From: Serinicoccus chungangensis
GTDB lineage: Bacteria > Actinomycetota > Actinomycetes > Actinomycetales > Dermatophilaceae
Length of the DNA: 64,000 bases
Direction: 5' to 3'
NCBI RefSeq assembly: GCF_006337125.1
Contig: NZ_CP040887.1
Coordinates: 1,488,001 to 1,552,000 of the forward strand
The notes under the pieces were generated by a model. It ran no database searches and had not been told where the DNA came from. It worked only from the letters and a program-made list of their open reading frames with translations. Shown one piece after another: positions 1 to 7,924 of the stretch. Position numbers and translations under genes: made by a program. The first letter of the stretch is position 1. Each line of letters begins with the position of its first letter.

Positions 1-732
1 ACGGCCGGACACCGCGCTCGGCCGCCGCGACCTCGGCGCTGGGCCGCCAGCGCGTGGGGAAGGGCGCCCGCGCGGCGGCGCGGGTCAGGGTCACGTCGTC
101 GAGCGGGCGGCGCGAGGCGACCAGCACGACGTTGCCGTAGCGCTTGCCGGAGGCGACCTCGCGCAGCACGAGCTGCCCGACGTGCGGCAGGCAGGTGCGC
201 AGGGTGGCCCCGAGCCGGGCCACCCAGCGCAGGCCGGGCAGTCGGCCGCGTTGACGAGCAGCAGGCCGTCGGGCGCGAGCACCCGGGCCAGCTCCCGGGC
301 GAAGGCCTGGCCGGCCAGCGCCCCGGGGACGCGGCCGTCGTCGTAGGCGTCGACGACCACGACGTCGGCGGAGGCGTCCCGCAGGTGCTGGACCCCCTCC
401 TGGCCGGTCTGCGGGCGCACCCGGACCCGGTGGCCCCGCGGCAGCGGGAGCTCGCGGCGCACCAGCTCGGTGAGCGCGGTGTCCGGCTCCAGGACGATCT
501 GCGGCGACCCCGGGTGGGTCCGGTGCAGCCAGCGCGCGAGGGTCATCCCCGCTCCGCCGACGTGGGTGGTGGCCAGCGGAGCCGGGTCCGGCCGCAGCGA
601 CTCCAGCACCAGGGCGAGGTGCTGGACGTACTCGAAGACGAGCAGGAGCGGGTCGTCGGGGTCGACGTAGGACTGCGGGTGGCCGTCACGGACGACGGTC
701 ACCCCGCCGCGCTCGTCCCGGACGAGCTCCAC
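1..732 (-). CDS. spermidine-synthase-like SAM methyltransferase, frameshifted, partial
   Basis: The reading frame shows a class I methyltransferase/spermidine synthase fold: THVGGAGMTLARW (SAM-binding glycine loop), IVLEPD (acidic end of strand 2) and DVVVVDAYDDG, then LLLVNAAD. After NAAD near position 240 the frame breaks. Deleting the equivalent of one missing G (GCAGTC where GCAGGTC is expected) restores a sensible continuation, LPGLRWVARLGATLRTCLPH, that runs off the window start. So this is either a single-base sequence error or a real frameshift. I place the start at GTG 732, one base past the upstream murA-like stop codon, which suggests translational coupling. The family is known as aminopropyltransferase-like; the true substrate is unknown. 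Confidence 0.6.
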
Positions 733-733
733 C

Positions 734-2263
734 TCAGATGTCGCGGAAGGTCTGGATCCGCGCGCCGAGGGCGTTGAGCCGGGTGGCGAGGTCCTCGTAG
801 CCGCGGTTGATGACGTAGACGTTGCGCAGGACCGAGGTGCCGGGCGCCGCCAGCATGGCCAGCAGGATGACCACGCCCGGGCGCAGGGCCGGCGGGCACA
901 TGATCTCGCCCGCACGCCAGCGGGTCGGACCCTCGATCATCACCCGGTGCGGGTCCATGAGGTGGACCTTGGCCCCGAGCGTGGTGAGCTCGGTGAGGTA
1001 GATGGCGCGGTTCTCGTAGACCCAGTCGTGGATGAGCGTCGAGCCCTGCGCGCAGGCCGCGATGATCGCGAAGAACGGCAGGTTGTCGATGTTGAGCCCC
1101 GGGAAAGGCAGCGGGTGGATCTTGTCCAGCGGCGCCCGCAGCGGACCCGGGATGGTGGTGAGGTCGACCAGGCGGGTATGCCCGTTGGCGCTGGCGTACT
1201 CCTCCGACAGGTCGCACTCGAAGCCCATGGTGCCGAGGACCGCCAGCTCGATCTCCATGAACTCGATCGGCACCCGGCGGATGGTGATGGCGCTGCCGGT
1301 CACGACTGCCGCCGCCAGCAGGCTCATGGCCTCGATGGGGTCCTCGGAGGGGGCGTACTCGATGTCGGTGTCGATCTCGCCGACCCCGGTCACGGTGAGG
1401 GTGGTCGTGCCCAGGCCCTCGATCTGCACGCCCAGCTGCTGGAGGAAGACGCAGAGGTCCTGGACCATGTAGTTGGAGCTGGCGTTGCGGATGACCGTCG
1501 TGCCGGTGTGCCGGGCGGCGGCCAGCAGGACGTTCTCGGTGACCGTGTCGCCGCGCTCGGTGAGCACGATCGCGCGCCCCGGGGAGGCCGCCCGGTCGAC
1601 CGTCGCGTGGTAGCTGCCGGTGGTGGCGGTGACGTCGAGACCGAAGTGGCGCAGCGCGATCATGTGCGGCTCGACGGTGCGGGTGCCGAGGTCGCAGCCC
1701 CCGGCGTACGGCAGCTCGAAGGTGTCGAACTCGTGCATGAGCGGGCCGAGGAACATGATGATGGTGCGCGTGCGCCGCGCCGCCGCCTCGTCCATCGCGT
1801 CGAGGTCGATCCGCTCCGGCGCCACGATCTCGAGGTCGGAGGAGTCGGGTAGCCACCGGATCTTGTAGCCGATGCTGGTGAGCACCTCGGTGATCCGGTT
1901 GACCTCCTCGATCCGGGCCAGGTTGCGCAGGGTGGTGCGCCCCTTGTTGAGCAGCGAGGCGCAGAGCAGCGCGACCGCGGCGTTCTTGGAGGTGCGGACG
2001 TCGATGTCGCCGGACAGCTTGACGCCGCCCTCGATCCGCAGGTTCTGCGGGATGCCCGAGGAGACCTGGACGATCTCGGAGTCGAGCTTCTCCCCGATGC
2101 GGGCGATCATCTCCAGCGAGAGGTTCTGCTTGCCCTGCTCGATGCGGGCCACGGCGCTCTGGCTGGTGCTCAGCAGCTCGGCCAGCTCGGCCTGGGTGAG
2201 GTCCTTGTGGCGGCGGGCGTCGCGGATGAGCCCGCCGATGCGGGAGAGGTAGCTCTCGGTCAT
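734..2263 (-). CDS. murA: XRE-type HTH / UDP-GlcNAc 1-carboxyvinyltransferase (MurA-like) fusion
   Basis: The 509-residue protein has an N-terminal XRE helix-turn-helix (about residues 8-63, with LTQAELAELLSTSQSAVARIEQG) fused to an EPSP-synthase-fold MurA domain (about 75-505). MurA transfers enolpyruvate from PEP to UDP-GlcNAc in the first committed step of peptidoglycan synthesis. Substrate residues SKN (K93, N94), the PEP-reactive cysteine in GGCDLGTR (C190) and the C-terminal NRGYE (R488) are retained. The usual FPTD aspartate motif is replaced by FPGLNID (387-393), and DLR by ALR, so activity may differ from housekeeping MurA. An AAGGTG ribosome binding site precedes ATG 2263, and a palindrome lies just upstream, suggesting autoregulation. 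HTH-MurA fusions are known in actinobacteria; the regulatory role is inference. Confidence 0.85.
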   Translation of the reverse strand: MTESYLSRIGGLIRDARRHKDLTQAELAELLSTSQSAVARIEQGKQNLSLEMIARIGEKLDSEIVQVSSGIPQNLRIEGGVKLSGDIDVRTSKNAAVALLCASLLNKGRTTLRNLARIEEVNRITEVLTSIGYKIRWLPDSSDLEIVAPERIDLDAMDEAAARRTRTIIMFLGPLMHEFDTFELPYAGGCDLGTRTVEPHMIALRHFGLDVTATTGSYHATVDRAASPGRAIVLTERGDTVTENVLLAAARHTGTTVIRNASSNYMVQDLCVFLQQLGVQIEGLGTTTLTVTGVGEIDTDIEYAPSEDPIEAMSLLAAAVVTGSAITIRRVPIEFMEIELAVLGTMGFECDLSEEYASANGHTRLVDLTTIPGPLRAPLDKIHPLPFPGLNIDNLPFFAIIAACAQGSTLIHDWVYENRAIYLTELTTLGAKVHLMDPHRVMIEGPTRWRAGEIMCPPALRPGVVILLAMLAAPGTSVLRNVYVINRGYEDLATRLNALGARIQTFRDI

Positions 2264-2276
2264 GGAATCACCTTAG

Positions 2277-2292
2277 ATCACATATATGAGAT
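2277..2292. promoter_or_regulatory. near-perfect palindromic operator upstream of HTH-murA
   Basis: ATCACATATATGAGAT equals its reverse complement at 14 of 16 positions and is an AT-rich island in very GC-rich DNA. It lies 14-29 nt upstream of the murA-like start codon, overlapping the probable -10. This is a natural binding site for a dimeric XRE repressor, most simply the HTH domain of the gene it precedes. The divergent DUF3000 gene begins about 90 bp away. Confidence 0.6.
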
Positions 2293-2368
2293 ATGCCTGG
2301 ACGGATGGGGTGTCTGTGCCGTTGGATCACCCGGCGTTGCGCTCCGGGCGGGGAGGCCGCCTGAGGCC

Positions 2369-2374
2369 TACGCT
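2369..2374 (+). promoter_or_regulatory. -10 element TACGCT, leaderless start of DUF3000 gene
   Basis: TACGCT is followed by exactly six bases and then GTG 2381. Transcription would begin at or next to the start codon, and no Shine-Dalgarno sequence is present. Confidence 0.5.
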
Positions 2375-2380
2375 GGGGAC

Positions 2381-3022
2381 GTGGTGAGCCGGATCTCCGA
2401 CCAGCGGCCGCGGCGGCGAGCCGCGGCGGACCCTGTGACGCCCGACGCCGGCGTGTTCCAACGTGCCCTCGACGGTATCAGGAGCGCCGCCCTGCGTCCG
2501 GAGATGGTGCTCGAGGAGGTTCCGGCCCCCACCCGGCTGGCCCCGCACGCCGTCGCGCTGTCCGGGGAGGTCGTCCCGTCCCGCCTGGAGGACGAGGACC
2601 CCATCGCCACCGGCCGCTTCGTGCTGCTGCACGACCCGGAGGGCCCGGAGCCGTGGGAGGGGACGTGGCGCGCCGTCACCTACGCCAAGGCGCAGATGGA
2701 GCCGGAGGTCGGGCACGACCCGATGGCCGGCCAGGCCGGCTGGTCCTGGCTCACCGACGCCCTGGAGCAGGCCGAGCTGGGGTGGACCGCCGCCGCCGGC
2801 ACGGTCACCTGCGTGACCTCCGAGAGCTTCGGCGCGCTCGCCGACCGGGAGCCCTCGGTCGAGCTGGAGATCCGGGCGTCGTGGACCCCGGTGCTGACCG
2901 AGGGCGACGAGGCCCGCGAGATGGCCGCCCACCTCGGCGCGTGGGGCGACCTGCTCTGCACGCTCGCGGGTCTCCCGCCGCTGCCCGAGGGCGTGGTCGC
3001 GCTGTCCGGGGCCCGTCGCTGA
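2381..3022 (+). CDS. DUF3000 domain-containing protein
   Basis: This 213-residue cytoplasmic protein matches the actinobacterial DUF3000 family by features such as PEMVLEEVPAPTRLAPHAVAL, GRFVLLHDPEGPEPWEG and the tryptophan-rich AGWSWLTDAL. No catalytic motif, signal peptide or membrane segment is visible, and its biochemical role is unknown. I chose GTG 2381 because a TACGCT -10 ends six bases before it; GTG 2384 is an alternative. Only one base separates it from the RNase D-like gene downstream, so the two are co-transcribed, an arrangement common in actinobacteria that hints at an RNA-related role (inference). Confidence 0.8.
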   Translation: MVSRISDQRPRRRAAADPVTPDAGVFQRALDGIRSAALRPEMVLEEVPAPTRLAPHAVALSGEVVPSRLEDEDPIATGRFVLLHDPEGPEPWEGTWRAVTYAKAQMEPEVGHDPMAGQAGWSWLTDALEQAELGWTAAAGTVTCVTSESFGALADREPSVELEIRASWTPVLTEGDEAREMAAHLGAWGDLLCTLAGLPPLPEGVVALSGARR

Positions 3023-3023
3023 G

Positions 3024-4286
3024 ATGAGCCCCGACCTCCAGGACGACGACCCCGGCTCGGACTTCCATCGGCTGGAGGCACCCCCCGAGGGGGTGCCGAC
3101 CGTCGTGGACAGCCCCGCGAGCCTGGACGACGCCCTCACCGCCCTGGCCGCCGGCGAGGGGCCGGTCGCGGTGGACGCCGAGCGCGCCTCGGGCTACCGC
3201 TACGGGCAGAAGGCCTACCTCGTCCAGCTGCGCCGCGAGGGGTCGGGCACCTGGCTCATCGACCCCGTCCCCTTCGAGGACCTGGGTGGCCTGGACGAGG
3301 TCCTGGCGCCGGCCCAGTGGGTGCTGCACGCCGCCACCCAGGACATCCCCTGCCTGGCCGAGCTGGGCCTGCGCCCGCGCTCGCTCTTCGACACCGAGCT
3401 GGGCGCCCGGCTGGCCGGCCTGCCACGGGTGGGGCTGTCCGCGGTGCTGGAGTACTACCTGGGCGTCACCCTGGCCAAGGAGCACTCGGCCGTCGACTGG
3501 TCCACCCGGCCGCTGCCCGAGCCCTGGCTGCGCTACGCCGCCCTGGACGTCGAGCTGCTCGTCACCCTCCGCGCGAGGATGGAGCGCGACCTGCGCGAGC
3601 AGGGCAAGCTGGAGTGGGCCGAGCAGGAGTTCGCGGCGCTGTGCGACTTCACCGGTCCTCCCGGGCCGGAGGAGCCGGAGGCGTGGCGACGCACGACCGG
3701 CATCCACCGGCTGCGGCGGCGACGCTCGCTGGCGGCGCTGCGCGAGCTGTGGCTGACCCGGGACGCCATCGCGAGGGAGCGGGACGTCCCCCCGGGCCGG
3801 GTGCTGCCCGACGGCACGCTGCTGGACCTCGCCCAGCGGATGCCCGGTCAGGCCTCGGCGCTGGCCTCCGAGCGCAAGGAGAGCTCGCGCACCCGGCAGC
3901 GGCGGGCCGAGCAGGGGCTGCTGCGCCACCAGCGCGCCTGGTTGGCGGCGATCCGCACCGCGGCCGACCTCGCCGAGGAGGACCTCCCCGAGCCCGCCCG
4001 GCGCAGCGACGCGCCACCCCCGCCCCGCGCCTGGGGCGACCGTGACCCGGCCGCGGCGCAGCGCCTGACGGAGGTCCGGGCCGCCCTGGCCGAGCTGTCC
4101 GAGCGGCTGGACATCCCGGTCGAGAACCTCATGACCCCCGACGTCGTCCGCCGGGTCCTGTGGACGCCCCCGCAGGAGCGCACCGCCAGCGCGGTGGACG
4201 AGGCGGTCGCCGCGCTCGGCGCCCGGCCCTGGCAGCGCGAGCTCGTGGTGCCGGTGCTCGTCCACACCCTCGCCGCCCACCCCTGA
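3024..4286 (+). CDS. RNase D-like 3'-5' exoribonuclease with HRDC domain
   Basis: This is a 420-residue DEDDy exonuclease. The catalytic acids are visible: D51 and E53 in VAVDAERASGYRY, D107 in LHAATQDIPCL, and the Y171-D175 pair in YAALDVELL. An HRDC nucleic-acid-binding domain follows (about residues 230-310), then an acidic/arginine-rich C-terminal helical region. Family members trim 3' ends of tRNA precursors and other structured RNAs in the cytoplasm. ATG 3024 starts one base after the DUF3000 stop codon. The gene converges on hemE. Actinobacterial proteins of this type are usually annotated ribonuclease D; the exact RNA substrate is not deducible. Confidence 0.88.
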   Translation: MSPDLQDDDPGSDFHRLEAPPEGVPTVVDSPASLDDALTALAAGEGPVAVDAERASGYRYGQKAYLVQLRREGSGTWLIDPVPFEDLGGLDEVLAPAQWVLHAATQDIPCLAELGLRPRSLFDTELGARLAGLPRVGLSAVLEYYLGVTLAKEHSAVDWSTRPLPEPWLRYAALDVELLVTLRARMERDLREQGKLEWAEQEFAALCDFTGPPGPEEPEAWRRTTGIHRLRRRRSLAALRELWLTRDAIARERDVPPGRVLPDGTLLDLAQRMPGQASALASERKESSRTRQRRAEQGLLRHQRAWLAAIRTAADLAEEDLPEPARRSDAPPPPRAWGDRDPAAAQRLTEVRAALAELSERLDIPVENLMTPDVVRRVLWTPPQERTASAVDEAVAALGARPWQRELVVPVLVHTLAAHP

Positions 4287-4313
4287 CCGGTCACCGCGAC
4301 GGCGAGCCGCGGG

Positions 4314-4331
4314 CCGCCCCGGGCGGGGCGG
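4314..4331. terminator. possible GC-rich terminator between convergent genes
   Basis: CCGCCCCG and CGGGGCGG form an inverted repeat in the 54-bp gap between the RNase D gene and hemE. The spacer is only two bases, so the real hairpin would lose inner pairs. There is no U-tract, and support is weak. Confidence 0.3.
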
Positions 4332-4340
4332 GTGGTGGCC

Positions 4341-5408
4341 TCAGCGGGCGGAGATCTCGTGCACCAGCTCCGTGACGCGGGTGAGCACGGTGGGGTCGGT
4401 GTCCGGCAGCACCCCGTGACCGAGGTTGAAGATGTGGCCGGGTGCCGTCCGCCCCTCCTCGACGATCTCCCGGACCCGCGCCTCGAGCGCCTCCCAGGGG
4501 GCGAAGAGCAGCGCCGGGTCGAGGTTGCCCTGCACGGCATACCGGCCACCGGTCCGCTGCACCGCGTCGGGGAGGCTGACCCGGTAGTCGACCCCGATGA
4601 CGTCGGCCCCGGCGTCCGCCATGGCCGGCAGCAGCTCGCCGGTGCCCACGCCGAAGTGGATGCGGGGGACGCCGAGGTCGGCGACGCCCTCGAGGACGGC
4701 GCGGCTGTGCGGCTCCACGTGGCGCAGGTAGTCGGCGCGCGAGAGGTGGCCGGCCCAGGAGTCGAAGAGCTGCACGGCGCTCGCGCCGGCCTGCGCCTGC
4801 ACCCGCAGGAAGGCGCCGGAGATCTGCGCCAGCCGGGCGCACAGGTCGCTCCACAGCTGCGGGTCGCCGTGCATGAGCGCCTTGGTGCGCTCGTGGTTCT
4901 TGGAGGGGCCGCCCTCGACGAGGTAGGACGCGAGGGTGAAGGGCGCGCCCGCGAAGCCGATGAGGGGCACGGAGCCCAGCTCCGCGGTCAGCAGCCGCAC
5001 CGACTCGGCGATGTCGGGCACGTGGTCCGAGGTGAGCTCGGGCAGCCGGTCCAGGTCGGCGCGGGTGCGGATCGGCTCGGCGATGACCGGTCCGGTGCCG
5101 GCGACGATGTCCACGTCCACCCCCACCGCCTGCAGCGGGACGACGATGTCGCTGAAGAAGATCGCGGCGTCGACGCCGTGCCGACGCACGGGCTGCAGGG
5201 TGATCTCGGTGACGAGCTCGGGGGTGCGGCAGGAGGTCAGCATGGCGACGTCCTTGCGGACCTCGCGGTACTCCGGCAGCGAGCGCCCGGCCTGCCGCAT
5301 GAACCACACGGGGGTGTGCGGCACGGGCTGGCGGCGGGCCGCCCGCACCAGGGTGCTGTCGGCCAGGTCGGGGGTGGGGTCGAGCGTCGGCGAGGCGGCG
5401 GAGGTCAC
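4341..5408 (-). CDS. hemE: uroporphyrinogen decarboxylase
   Basis: HemE removes the four acetate carboxyls of uroporphyrinogen III to give coproporphyrinogen III in the cytoplasm. Signature segments are present: VWFMRQAGRSLPEYR near the N-terminus, AAIFFSDIVVPL with the catalytic aspartate, IGFAGAPFTLASYLVEGG, and FNLGHGVLPDTDP near the C-terminus. The product is 355 residues, the usual length. GTG 5408 overlaps the stop of the upstream DUF4349 lipoprotein gene as GTGA. A GACACT hexamer also lies six bases before the GTG, so an internal leaderless promoter is possible. With cgoX and chdC across the divergent promoter, the window holds three steps of the coproporphyrin-dependent heme pathway. 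Confidence 0.95.
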   Translation of the reverse strand: MTSAASPTLDPTPDLADSTLVRAARRQPVPHTPVWFMRQAGRSLPEYREVRKDVAMLTSCRTPELVTEITLQPVRRHGVDAAIFFSDIVVPLQAVGVDVDIVAGTGPVIAEPIRTRADLDRLPELTSDHVPDIAESVRLLTAELGSVPLIGFAGAPFTLASYLVEGGPSKNHERTKALMHGDPQLWSDLCARLAQISGAFLRVQAQAGASAVQLFDSWAGHLSRADYLRHVEPHSRAVLEGVADLGVPRIHFGVGTGELLPAMADAGADVIGVDYRVSLPDAVQRTGGRYAVQGNLDPALLFAPWEALEARVREIVEEGRTAPGHIFNLGHGVLPDTDPTVLTRVTELVHEISAR

Positions 5409-6331
5409 TCCTCCAGTGTCCCACGCCCGGCCCCACCGGCCCGCGCCCGTCGGCGCCGCAGCCACCACAGGGCCGGCAGGCCCAGCAGCGCCACGACCAC
5501 GGCGAAGGGCAGCAGCGCGCCGACGAGGGTCAGCACCATCGTCACCGACGTGGTGAAGGCCTGCCACCCCTGACCCAGCCCGCCGACGAAGCCGGTGCGG
5601 GGCGCCACCTCCTCCAGGTCCTCGGTCCGCTCGGCGAGGTGCAGGGTGATGGTCGACAGGGCCACGTCGTCCTGGAGCACCTGCATCCGCGCCTTGAGGG
5701 CGTCCAGCTCGGCCTCGCGGCTCGTGAGCTCGCTCTCCAGGTCGGCGATGTCCTGGAGCGTGGAGGCCTCGGCCACCAGCTCGCGCAGCCGCTGCGCGCC
5801 CGCCTCCATGGTGGCGATCCTCGCCTCGACGTCGCGGTACTCCGTCGTGACGTCGTCGGCGCTGCTGCGGCTCGCCCGGACCTCGCCGATCTCCGCCAGG
5901 CTGGTGACGACCGCGTCGAGACCGTCGGAGGGGACCCGCAGGACGAGCGAGCCGTAGCCCCCGCCGCCGTCCCCTCCCGGCACGACGTCCTCGGAGGAGA
6001 CGTAGCCGTCGGCGCCCGCCGTGGTCGCGCGGGCCCGGGTCACGGCCGCGCCGACGTCCTCCACGACGACCTCCAGCTCGACGCTGCGCACCATGAGCGG
6101 GGCCTGCGCGTCCGTGGCGACGCTGCCGAGGTCGGCGACCGCTGCCCCGTCCTCGGCGGCCTCGGAGCCGTCCCCGCCGGAGTCGTCGCCCCCCGCCGCG
6201 GCCTCGGCCCCGAGGTCGGAGGCGTCCATCGCCTGGTCGGAGCCGCCCGAGCTGCCGGAGCTGCCCGAGCCCGTGCACCCGGTGAGCAGGAGCAGCAGGG
6301 CGAGCACCACCGCTATCGGTCGAGCCGTCAT
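5405..6331 (-). CDS. DUF4349 domain-containing lipoprotein
   Basis: This 308-residue protein has a lipoprotein signal (VVLALLLLLTGC, lipidated Cys near residue 18) and a Ser/Gly/Asp-rich linker. The DUF4349 core follows, with RSVELEVVVEDVG and a coiled-coil stretch (about 180-240, e.g. DIADLESELTSREAELDALK). One C-terminal membrane helix (about 270-292) ends in a positively charged tail. It would be anchored to the cytoplasmic membrane with its core outside; function is unknown. ATG 6331 has an AGGAGG site seven bases upstream. The gene overlaps hemE by GTGA, so hemE translation may be coupled to it. Why a DUF4349 protein leads the hemE operon is unclear. Confidence 0.85.
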   Translation of the reverse strand: MTARPIAVVLALLLLLTGCTGSGSSGSSGGSDQAMDASDLGAEAAAGGDDSGGDGSEAAEDGAAVADLGSVATDAQAPLMVRSVELEVVVEDVGAAVTRARATTAGADGYVSSEDVVPGGDGGGGYGSLVLRVPSDGLDAVVTSLAEIGEVRASRSSADDVTTEYRDVEARIATMEAGAQRLRELVAEASTLQDIADLESELTSREAELDALKARMQVLQDDVALSTITLHLAERTEDLEEVAPRTGFVGGLGQGWQAFTTSVTMVLTLVGALLPFAVVVALLGLPALWWLRRRRARAGGAGRGTLEE

Positions 6332-6416
6332 GGGAGTCCTCCTGGGCCGGGCGCAGGCCTGTCCTGCGGTCGTGGCCCTGCGACGACCCGGTCGACGGCG
6401 GCGTTCCCGTCCTGGC

Positions 6417-6445
6417 GTCACGGTCCGGTCACGGTCGGGTCACGG
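6417..6445. promoter_or_regulatory. three GTCACGG direct repeats with 11-bp period in heme-gene divergent promoter
   Basis: GTCACGG starts at 6417, 6428 and 6439, exactly 11 bp apart, in the 157-bp gap between the DUF4349-hemE operon and cgoX-chdC. Direct repeats at one helical turn are typical of OmpR/PhoB-family response-regulator boxes. The regulator is not identifiable from the window. Confidence 0.45.
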
Positions 6446-6488
6446 CCCCGCACCCGCGGGTCGACGTCCCGGGTGAGACGCTGGAGGT

Positions 6489-7919
6489 ATGACGTCCACC
6501 CTGGTCATCGGCGGCGGCATCAGCGGTCTCGCGGCGGCGACGGCGCTGCTCACCGGGGACGGACGCGTGCCGGCCGGGGACGAGGTCACCCTGCTCGAGG
6601 GGGCCGACCGCGTGGGCGGCAAGCTGCGCGGGGAGCAGGTCGCGGGGCAGCTGGTGGACACCGGGGCCGAGGCCATGCTCGCCCGACGCCCCGAGGGGAC
6701 GGACCTGGTGGCCCGCGCCGGGCTCGGCGACGACCTCGTCCACCCCACCGGGGCGCGGGCGCAGGTGTGGAGCCGCGGGCACATCCACCTGCTCCCGCCC
6801 CGCACGCTCATGGGGGTGCCAGCGGACCCGACCCTGCTGGACGGGGTGCTGAGCGAGCAGGAGGTGGCCCGGGCCCTCGCGGAGGTGCCGCAGCCGCTGG
6901 AGGAGGACGACGTCTCGGTCGGTGACCTGGTGGCCTCCCGGCTCGGGGCGGCCGTCGCCGAGCGGCTGGTGGAGCCGCTGCTGGGCGGGGTCTACGCCGG
7001 CCACGCCCGGCTGCTCTCCGCCCGGGCGGCGCTGCCCGCCCTGCTGCGCGCGGCCCAGGACGGGCAGCGGCTGCAGGACGCCGCCGGCCGGCTGCTGCCC
7101 GCCCCGACCGACGGCACCCAGTCGGCGGCCGCCGCCCCCGTCTTCGCCGGGGTCCGTGGCGGCCTGCACCGCTGGCCGCGCGCCCTGGCCCGGACCCTGA
7201 CCGACGCGGGTGTCCGCCTCGAGACCGGGGCGGTCGCCCGCGAGCTGCGCCGGCTGCCCGAGGGGGGCTTCGAGGTGGTGACCGGTCCGCGACCGAGCCC
7301 CACGGCATACCGGGCCGACCGGGTGGTCCTCGCCCTGCCGCCCGCCCCCACGGCCCGGCTGCTCGCGGGGGTGGCGCCCGGGGCGTCCCGCACGCTCGGC
7401 GGTGTCGAGACGGCGTCCATGGCGGTGCTCACCCTCGCCCTCGACACCGCGGCGCTGGGCGGGCTGGACGGCTCCGGCATCCTCGTGCCCCCGGTCGACG
7501 GGCGCACCATCAAGGCGGCGACCTTCAGCGCCACCAAGTGGGCGTGGGTGCACGACCTCGGCCGGGACGCCGGGGGGACCGGCCGGCACCTCACCTTCCT
7601 GCGGGCCTCGATCGGGCGGCACCGCGAGGAGACCACGCTGCAGCGCCCCGACGACGAGCTCCTCGACGCGGCGCTCGCCGACCTGGGCGAGGCCCTGGAT
7701 CGGCCGCTGCCGCCCCCGGTGGACGCGCACGTGCAGCGGTGGGGCGGGGCGCTGCCGCAGTACGCCGTGGGGCACCTCGACCTCGTCGAGCGGGTGCGTG
7801 CCGACGTCGCCCGGGTCCCCGGGCTCGCGGTCTGCGGCGCCACCTACGACGGGGTCGGGATCCCGGCCTGCATCGCCTCGGCCCGGCGTGCCGTGGCCGA
7901 CCTCGCCCAGGGACAATGA
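6489..7919 (+). CDS. cgoX: coproporphyrinogen III oxidase (HemY/CgoX-type flavoprotein)
   Basis: This 476-residue FAD enzyme begins with the Rossmann dinucleotide motif VIGGGISGLAAATAL and the flavin-binding EGADRVGGK. It ends with the conserved GLAVCGATYDGVGIPACIASA segment of the protoporphyrinogen-oxidase family. In actinobacteria the HemY homologue oxidises coproporphyrinogen III to coproporphyrin III, matching the adjacent chdC gene. A GGAGGT directly abuts ATG 6489 with no spacing, so it cannot act as a normal ribosome binding site. GACGCT six bases upstream instead suggests a leaderless start. chdC begins six bases after its stop. hemY/hemG is the older name. Confidence 0.93.
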   Translation: MTSTLVIGGGISGLAAATALLTGDGRVPAGDEVTLLEGADRVGGKLRGEQVAGQLVDTGAEAMLARRPEGTDLVARAGLGDDLVHPTGARAQVWSRGHIHLLPPRTLMGVPADPTLLDGVLSEQEVARALAEVPQPLEEDDVSVGDLVASRLGAAVAERLVEPLLGGVYAGHARLLSARAALPALLRAAQDGQRLQDAAGRLLPAPTDGTQSAAAAPVFAGVRGGLHRWPRALARTLTDAGVRLETGAVARELRRLPEGGFEVVTGPRPSPTAYRADRVVLALPPAPTARLLAGVAPGASRTLGGVETASMAVLTLALDTAALGGLDGSGILVPPVDGRTIKAATFSATKWAWVHDLGRDAGGTGRHLTFLRASIGRHREETTLQRPDDELLDAALADLGEALDRPLPPPVDAHVQRWGGALPQYAVGHLDLVERVRADVARVPGLAVCGATYDGVGIPACIASARRAVADLAQGQ

Positions 7920-7924
7920 GAGGC

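Noticed and set aside
5409..6278. N-terminal extension of hemE on the minus strand up to 6278
   Set aside because: The extension overlaps the DUF4349 gene in another frame and is Arg/Gly-rich. HemE homology begins right after GTG 5408.
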